Shown here: piece after piece, positions 57,923 through 64,000 of the stretch
Position numbering within the stretch: position 1 is the first letter of the stretch
How the letters are laid out: each line of letters opens with the position of its first letter
DNA from: Meghimatium bilineatum
Taxonomy: Eukaryota > Mollusca > Gastropoda > Stylommatophora > Philomycidae
NCBI GenBank assembly: GCA_034231615.1
Contig: CM067311.1
Location: 18,790,173 to 18,854,172, forward strand
DNA length: 64,000 nt
Direction of reading: 5' to 3'
Notes under the pieces: model-generated
What the model saw: only the letters and a program-made list of their open reading frames with translations
Databases searched by the model: none
Told to the model about the DNA's origin: nothing
Translations under genes and position numbers: made by a program

Positions 57923-58980
57923 GAGCTATGCGATACCTACTTGACTGCCCAACAGCTGAGCATAGATTACAGTATTGCCGTGCACGGGCGTACCTTCAAA
58001 TACATGCAGATAAGGAACACCCGTTGCATTCCGAAATATAGAAAGTTAAAGGCAGCAGACTCAAGAGAGGAAGGTCGTGGATGGGACGTGATGAAGATGT
58101 AATACAAAGCGTGTGCCGATTACAGGATGTGGCAGTTGGTGCGGAATGGATAGGTCTACCCACAGATTTCGAAACTTGTTTGAGAGTAGTAATATCACTT
58201 AGCAGGGAATGCAGAGAATGGATCACTTAGCAGGGAATGCAGAGAATGGTGTCCCACAGCTGTGGAGAAAGAAGTGCAGGCTTTAATCAGTGAGAATACC
58301 AAAGAGGGGGATGTGATTATATACACTGATGGATCTGTAATTAGGCATGTTCGCAGTGCTTGGGCCTTTACAGCTCAGTGCGCAGGTAAAACGATCAATG
58401 AGGAAAGTGGTGCCTTTGCGGTCACTACGAGTAGTATGACCATGGAGACTATGGCGGTGACCAAGGCATTTGAGTGGCTACGCACACAGAAAGTAATGCA
58501 GGTCTGCATCTTGAGTGACTCTATGAGTATGATTAAGAAGGTACAAGTGGGTCTCGTTCGCGAACAGTGGATTGAGGCCTTGAGAAATGCGAGCTTGAAG
58601 GCGGTTACATTTATTTTCGTGCCGGGACATGTGGGCGTTCGAGGCAATGAAAGAGCGGATCAACTGGCATCGTGTGCGATTGTGGCAAAGGGCGATGGGG
58701 CAATGGATCGCGCTGACGTTTTGAACTCCTTAAGAGATATAACACGCGAGAGTGAGACGAATGTGGATGATGATTCCTTTTCAATGGCTAGGATTAAAGA
58801 TCAGGGATTGAGATGCGGTGTTGCTAGAGGTGAACATTTTGGAGGGCGCAGAAGAATGATGGTCAACCAGCATAGGACCGGTACTGTCAGCAGAAGTGTG
58901 ATGGCGGATACACCCAAGGAGAGATCGGAGCAACTATGGATGTGTCCAGTTTGCAGTGATGATGATCCGACGACTAACTA
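57923..58980 (+). pseudogene. LINE RNase H and C-terminal region (3' part)
   Basis: Begins RAMRYLLDCPTAEHR, is interrupted by a stop near 58,038, then from about 58,225 is open to 58,981. RNase H residues are visible: IIYTDGSV (Asp), METMAV (Glu), ILSDSMSM (Asp) and NERADQLAS (Asp). The C-terminus is CPVCSDDDPTTN and the stop TAA lies in the CTAA tail. The clade looks I/Ingi-like because of the C-terminal RNase H. Confidence 0.82.
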
Positions 58981-58989
58981 ACTAACTAA

Positions 58990-59003
58990 TTCTACATTGG
59001 ACG
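58990..59003 (+). repeat. 14-bp target-site duplication of LINE, right
   Basis: TTCTACATTGGACG directly after the (CTAA)n tail; matches 56,147-56,160. Confidence 0.85.
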
Positions 59004-59370
59004 GATTCTTCGTGGTCGCCGATCGCAGCCTCGATTTCCAGTGAGCCTTTGAAATCAACACAATCGTGTCATGAATAAACTGCCAAACAGCAACAACGCT
59101 GTTGAAGGTTGACACAATGCATTTTACTCAATGGTAATGTATCTTACCCAACAGCAGCAAGACTTTCCCGGAAGTTACAGCAACAACAACATACATCTGC
59201 ACTTTTGAGAAGTCTGATTTCCACTGGTCAACCAACAACAAAGAAATGGAAAGTTTACCAACTTTGCTATTAAATGATGCTATTAAAACAATGGTTGAAC
59301 GATACAATCCAGAAGAACCTAACAACTTCTTGAAAAACATAGCAAGTGTTTTCAAAATTAATGTTGTATA
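59004..59370 (+). pseudogene. MULE-type transposase fragment (3' of LINE insertion)
   Basis: Continues the gene at 55,806-56,160. Frames give FYIGRILRGRRSQPRFPVSL across the insertion site, then NKLPNSNNAVEG (the usual NNxVEGW-type motif) and a C-terminus with RYNPEEPNNFLKNIASVF ending at TAG 59,368-59,370. Several stops and shifts. Confidence 0.65.
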
Positions 59371-59534
59371 GTTAACTCAATTAAAGAACTTAATTTCGTG
59401 TCTACCATTTATGAGACAATTCATATCATATGAAGTTTTCATTATAATTATTTACTAGCTATATTGTTCATTAATGTTTATTACAGTTTATATGAAATAT
59501 TTAATATATTACCTTTGCATTTAGTCTTGGGGAT

Positions 59535-59740
59535 ATTTTTTTCTCGTATATTTTGTCTGGAATATTTTGTCTGGTATAGTTTGTCTGGAATATTTTGTCT
59601 GGTATATTATGTCTGGTATAGTTTGTCTGGAAATATTTTGTCTGGGAACATTTTGTCTGAAATATTTTGTCTGGTATATTTTGTCCGGGAATATTTTGTC
59701 CTGGGAATATTTTGTCTTGGGATATTTTGTCCGATAAAGA
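59535..59740 (+). repeat. TTTTGTCTGG-type minisatellite array, right part 1
   Basis: About 12 units of 14-19 bp of the form ATATTTTGTCTGG / TATAGTTTGTCTGG, inverse of the array at 54,115-54,480. Confidence 0.9.
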
Positions 59741-59744
59741 TCGT

Positions 59745-60584
59745 GGTATCGAGTGGCTCGGAAATAACAGTCTGGAAGATCTCGACTTTGCAGACGACCT
59801 AACGTTACTTAGCTCAACTCACGAAGATGCCCAAGAAAAAAACAAACAGCCTTCAATTATTCTCTGCACAACTTGGGCTGGAAATCAACACATCCAAAAT
59901 AAAAATATTTGACCTTACTAACAAACCAACGGACATCAAACTAAACGGCAACACTCTTGAAAAAGTGAACAACTTCACATACCTTGGCAACAAGCTATCA
60001 ACAACAGGAGATTCATCAACGGAAATATCACACCGTATTGTACTGGCTGCTAACTCATTCAATAAACTATTAAATATCTGGCATTAAAAAAACACTAAGA
60101 ACTAACACAAAACTCAAAATCTTCAACTCCTGCATAATTCCAACATTAACATATGGATGCAAAAGCTGGAAAGCAACATCAAAATTAGAGCTAAGACTAA
60201 ACACCTTTGAAAATAAATGTCTTAGAAGGCTAGTGAACATACGTTGGTCAGACTTCAAATCAAACACAGTTGTCAGACAAGAATCAAAACAATAATATGT
60301 ATCCACCTATATTAGATAGTGTCGCTGGAATTACATCGGACACGCACTACGAATGGATACTGAAAGACTCCCCTGTCAAGCTTTGATGTGGTCACCAAAA
60401 AGCAAGAGTAACCGAGGAAGACCAAAAGAAACTTTACGCAGAACTATTACAAGAAAATGTTTCACCATAAGTATCAGAAACAATGAAGATCTAAAGCAAA
60501 TTGCAATGAAACGAGAGACATGAAAATCTATGACATCCGCCCGGTGTGCCGTCTTTAGCCCTAGAGGAATAACTAACTAACTAA
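59745..60584 (+). mobile_element. LINE fragment inserted in the minisatellite
   Basis: Encodes LEDLDFADDLTLLSSTHEDA (palm FADD box), later NNFTYLGNKLSTTGDSSTEI, and degenerate C-terminal sequence, ending in (CTAA)3-4 at 60,571-60,584. TATTTTGTC occurs on both sides, consistent with insertion inside the array, though the repeat makes the exact target duplication ambiguous. Confidence 0.75.
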
Positions 60585-60655
60585 CTAATATTTTGTCTAG
60601 GGATATTTTGTCCGGTATATTTTGTCTGGAAATATTTTGTCCGGTTTCCCTCAGA
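60585..60655 (+). repeat. TTTTGTCTGG-type minisatellite array, right part 2
   Basis: Four more units continue the array after the LINE insertion. Confidence 0.85.
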
Positions 60656-60669
60656 ACTTTTATTTTTCC

Positions 60670-61085
60670 GGTTAAACATACGGCTATGAAATCTGGACAC
60701 AAAGTAAAACAGCAGCAAAGAAGATCAATGCCATTGAGGTGAAATGCTACAGAAAGATACTTGAATATCATTGGAGAAAAAAAGAGAAACTCAAATATTA
60801 TAAACGCATTGAAGACGTCAGAGTGTTGGTTACTAAATACAATAGCAAAAAGAAAACTACACATGTTTGGTCATATAAAAAGGAACAAATGTTTAGAAAG
60901 ACAGATAATGGAGGGCAGAGTACATGGACGAAGGAGAAAGGGCAAACCAAGAAGGTGATGAACTCACGGCATTAAAGATAACATGAATATGTCGTTGGAA
61001 AATGCAAGCCGCATGACCCACGACAGAGAAAGATTCAGGGATTTCATTGGGAAGACAACGTTCTGAAGAGACATGTAATATGAGG
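60670..61085 (+). mobile_element. LINE ORF2 C-terminal fragment
   Basis: Frames encode TYGYEIWTQSK-type, AIEVKCYRKIL, KLHMFGHIKRNKCLERQIME and GRVHGRRRKGKPRR, typical of the post-RT region. Truncated. Confidence 0.7.
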
Positions 61086-63480
61086 TGTACCATATTCAAA
61101 TCTCTTCGTGGTCTCACACGCTATTACTCTTTTCTATGCTATAAACCGTGTTCCCTATATTGTCTCATCCTTTTTTCTCTCTTTTCTTAGAATTTGTTAT
61201 TCGTGGTACTTACAATATGTGGGTTTCACATATATTCGGCGTTGTTTATCCGTTGTTGTGATTTGTTATCCAGGTGTTGTTCTAGTTATTGCTTTTTAAA
61301 TCGAAACGTTGTCTATCCTGTTAGACATGAAAAAGGAAACAATGGTTAGATGCAAGATGTCCAAAAACAAATGAAAGATATCTGATTGATGTCCTTCAGG
61401 AAGTTCAACGTTTAATTAAGTTGAAATTGTATGAACTGAGTTTTCTTTTTAACAGTAACTTTGACTGTACAAAGTCAACATTTTCCTGTCGAATAATTTA
61501 GTCACTCGACACGCGCTTGTCCATCAAATGAAACAAACTGCATTCTCGACCACAAAACAAACAAATGTCACAAGGTAAGCAAACATCATTATCTGAACAA
61601 GTCAAATGGTAATATAAAGAAAACGACTTATGTTATCTATCTGTTGGCATGTCATGCATGTATCCTTGTTCGGTGTTACAGATTTTAACTTCCAATGTCT
61701 AGATAATTTTGCAAACGGTCACATCATTGTAAATACATACTGCCTTTCATTTACTCATACATCCGCAGAGGTTTAGGTATATTGATTGTTGTCTGTATAA
61801 CAGAAATTTCCAAAGGTGGTCAGATTTCCCACTCAGTAAATCGCTCAGGTGTAACGGCTGATGGTTCCCGTTCTGTGATGGTTGATTGTTATTTTTTGAC
61901 ATGTTCTCTCCGTACTACACCGATTTTCACTCCAAACGACGCATTATCAATAATGTCTCATTCTCATAGACCTAAAAAAAACCTCCGATAGTACATACTC
62001 TCGTAGAGCGTCTATAAGACCTAGAGTTAACTGCAATAAGTAAACATGCCTTCATTCGGTACATGTTTGATTATTGTCTGGCTATTCGGTGGACACTATG
62101 TATATAATTGAAGTCAGCCACCAAACATAACCAAGGCCTACCAATGAAACTCACGGCAATAATCACAATCAGTCTACTAGGTTAAAAAGTCCACATGTCG
62201 TGCGTGACTTGAGCCCGGTCGTGGCCTACCACTGTGAGTTGTAGTCATCTGGAAATCAAATGAATATCAGGCGTAACGCCCACGTTTTACTGAAGAATAC
62301 AAGAGACTTATTGAATATAAATTTCCGGAGAATTAAACACACTGTTATATATATCATTTCTCTATCGATTTACCAATCCTTTACTACACTACGCATGTAC
62401 GCTACCATCAACTAGTCTATATCATTTGCTCCTTTTCTATTCTGACTTGTCTCCTTCCTTAATGATTCTATGTGAATTAAAGGGATAATGCAATGCCACT
62501 GTGTACGATTTGGTAAATGTATATAAACAACCCAAATGTAGTATATAAACAACCCACATGTATATTAACAACCCAAAAATGAGTTAAAAATCACTTTTGC
62601 ATGCAGAAATACACGGAATCGACGTTTCAGCCAGCACATTTTTATCAAGATCATCATCATTATTAAGTGATGTCTATCCACACGTCGATCCATCCATAGG
62701 TCCATAACCCGTCAGAATCGTAGGAATACTACATCAAAGGACGAACACACAGAGTCTACCAGCGACATCTCTCTCCCTTGATGAGGATGTGTATGTAGGC
62801 AATTATGACCGTTTCAGTTTTGATGTTGTCTGCCTATGATTTTCTTACCCCTCCATGGTTTTGTAGTCCTCGATTAATCCTCTCTGCTTCTTCTAACTTT
62901 ATCTGTTCCTTTCAAGAACATTTTCGACAGATAACCATGTCGGCGTACATGTCCAAACTGTACAGGTTTGAAGAACCAAATTAGCACACAATGGTGCATG
63001 GGAAAACCGAGATACATATGGTGCTCCACAGTAAAAAAAAAAAAACAAAGACATCTTGTGAAAAGTTGAGAAATGAAGCAGTTCAAAAGCGGAGAGTAAA
63101 TAGAAAGTCATGGTAGATCAAACACCATTTACATTGATCATCCCATGCCCGACTTGATCAAGAACATTTGTGGCCATGATAGTGCTTAATAGACATCTCC
63201 GAACTCTTAGTTAAGGACATATCTTTACATGAATTTCATAAAGTGGATGCAACAAATAGTCATCATCATCATGTGATGGACGAACGGCAACAGGATATTC
63301 GTGCAATTCGCGGTCTAACACAGAGAGCAGTGAGCTATGAGAAAAAAAGGTTTAAAAGCCGTAGAAGATTGACTTCACTGTACTCGGTTTCCCATAATGT
63401 ACTCCGTCCCTCTCAACGAAGAGGCACGTCGCCTGCCGAGAGTACCACTCATAGCACGTAACTCCGTAGCTTCAAGTGAT
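61086..63480. other. No gene seen
   Basis: About 2.4 kb with no supported gene. Minor repetition of TATATAAACAACCCA at 62,520-62,575. The motif GGCTGAAACGTCG (minus strand, about 62,616-62,628) with TTGATAAA beside it resembles the motif in the foldback repeat at 735-1,401. Confidence 0.45.
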
Positions 63481-63489
63481 AATCCACAG

Positions 63490-63606
63490 GGAGCTCCGAA
63501 AAAAAACCACCTTTATAAACAAGACGACACGAGCCAGATTCGAACCCGTTATCTCTTGAACACAAGGCGAACAGCTAGTAACCACTACGCCAGGGAGATC
63601 CCCGAG
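63490..63606 (-). mobile_element. tRNA-derived SINE-like sequence
   Basis: On the - strand, an A-box-like TGGCGTAGTGGTTACTAGC (about 63,574-63,592) and a B-box GGTTCGAATCT (about 63,537-63,547) have tRNA spacing, and a run of eight T follows (63,500-63,507), a normal RNA polymerase III terminator. The acceptor stem does not pair (GGATCTCC versus GGCTCGTG), so a SINE or decayed tRNA is more likely than an active tRNA gene. Confidence 0.6.
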
Positions 63607-64000
63607 CTATGAGAGCTAGTCAACAATCACTAATACCTCAGTAACAGATTTCAAGTTGTGAAGAATACATGTTCCCAAGAGAGACATGAACGCAGAACTG
63701 AAATTTGTCATTGTCAGCAAGCTCCACCTTCTAAATTGGTTTGGGTTATTGTGACTTTGGGTATTTCTTTTGGAATTCCGCCCAGAGTTTAGGCAACACT
63801 GCCTGGTTTTGGAGGTGTGACGAATAGTCACATACTTTAACTCACCCGCACCCCCACCAAAATGTGTACAACAGTAGAATTTGAAAGTGAAATTATATTG
63901 AAGTATACTGATAAAATCTATTGTTCTCGTGATTTCTTTTAGTTTATTACAAATTTTCCTTTAAATTTATCGAGTTGTGAGTTACTTTGCTTCTATACAT
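63607..64000. other. No gene seen
   Basis: End of window; no recognised feature. Confidence 0.4.

Larger units (their letters stand above)
56161..58989. mobile_element. RNase H-bearing LINE with twin-priming-type inversion
   Basis: The left part (56,161 to about 57,920) is in - orientation and carries the linker and reverse transcriptase. The right part (about 57,920-58,989) is in + orientation and carries the next part of the protein, RNase H and the 3' end with a (CTAA)n tail. The left part ends at ...GCTRDT and the right part begins at RAMRYLLDC, which are adjacent in the intact protein. Identical 14-bp sequences flank the whole. The endonuclease region is missing (5' truncation). Inverted 5' piece plus truncation plus target duplication is the signature of twin priming during target-primed reverse transcription. 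Confidence 0.88.

Noticed and set aside
63530-63606. Functional tRNA gene
   Set aside because: A and B boxes and a T-run terminator are present, but the acceptor stem does not pair.

Overview
The window looks like repeat-rich genomic DNA of an invertebrate animal, most likely a mollusc. That is an inference from the kinds of non-LTR retrotransposon debris, tRNA-derived SINEs, long tetranucleotide microsatellites and Maverick/Polinton elements; no conserved host gene was found to settle it. Almost everything that can be identified is mobile DNA.

The main discovery is at 1,890-16,927: a 15.04-kb palindrome made of two nearly identical ~7.5-kb arms meeting at 9,409 with essentially no spacer. 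It is a complete, precisely integrated element. Its outer ends read AGTAGTATACC.../...GGTATACTACT and it is flanked by a perfect 6-bp direct repeat, CACCTG (1,884-1,889 and 16,928-16,933), the target-site duplication length of Maverick/Polintons. Each arm carries a Polinton-type terminal block (terminal motif, 9-bp repeat array, GC-rich block), about four ~338-bp tandem repeats, a small membrane-protein gene, a small basic gene, a frameshifted PC4-like gene, a leftover protease C-terminus, a two-exon gene of unknown function, and a fusion gene. The fusion joins the two C2H2 zinc fingers found at the start of a Polinton DNA polymerase to a Polinton structural-cluster protein. DNA polymerase, integrase, ATPase and capsid genes are missing, so the element looks like a palindromic, non-autonomous Polinton derivative, comparable to a defective or satellite viral genome.

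A larger relative lies at about 31.8-44.4 kb. It has a protein-primed-type DNA polymerase B on the + strand (at least five disabling lesions) and, on the - strand, a tightly packed cluster reading ATPase, small basic protein (frameshifted), a conserved unknown, DD35E integrase with chromodomain, membrane protein, penton-like protein, virion-core-like basic protein, double-jelly-roll major capsid protein, adenain-like protease, PC4-like protein, a 45-aa basic protein and a membrane protein. Neighbouring genes overlap or nearly touch (TAATG, ATGA junctions). The right terminal repeat is present (ends 44,419) and shares its terminal motif with the palindrome; the left one was not found.

Between these (17-31 kb) are LINE fragments of several families, a ~900-bp (ATCT)n array, other microsatellites and 28-, 47- and 49-bp minisatellites. 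From 44.4 kb to the end are more LINE fragments, a pogo-like terminal repeat, a 1.23-kb (CTAA)n array growing from the 3' tail of a LINE, two tRNA-derived SINE-like sequences, and a nested cluster at 54-60.7 kb. In that cluster a MULE-type transposase remnant is interrupted by an RNase H-bearing LINE with 14-bp target duplications and the inverted arrangement typical of twin priming, all between oppositely oriented arrays of a TTTTGTC-containing minisatellite.
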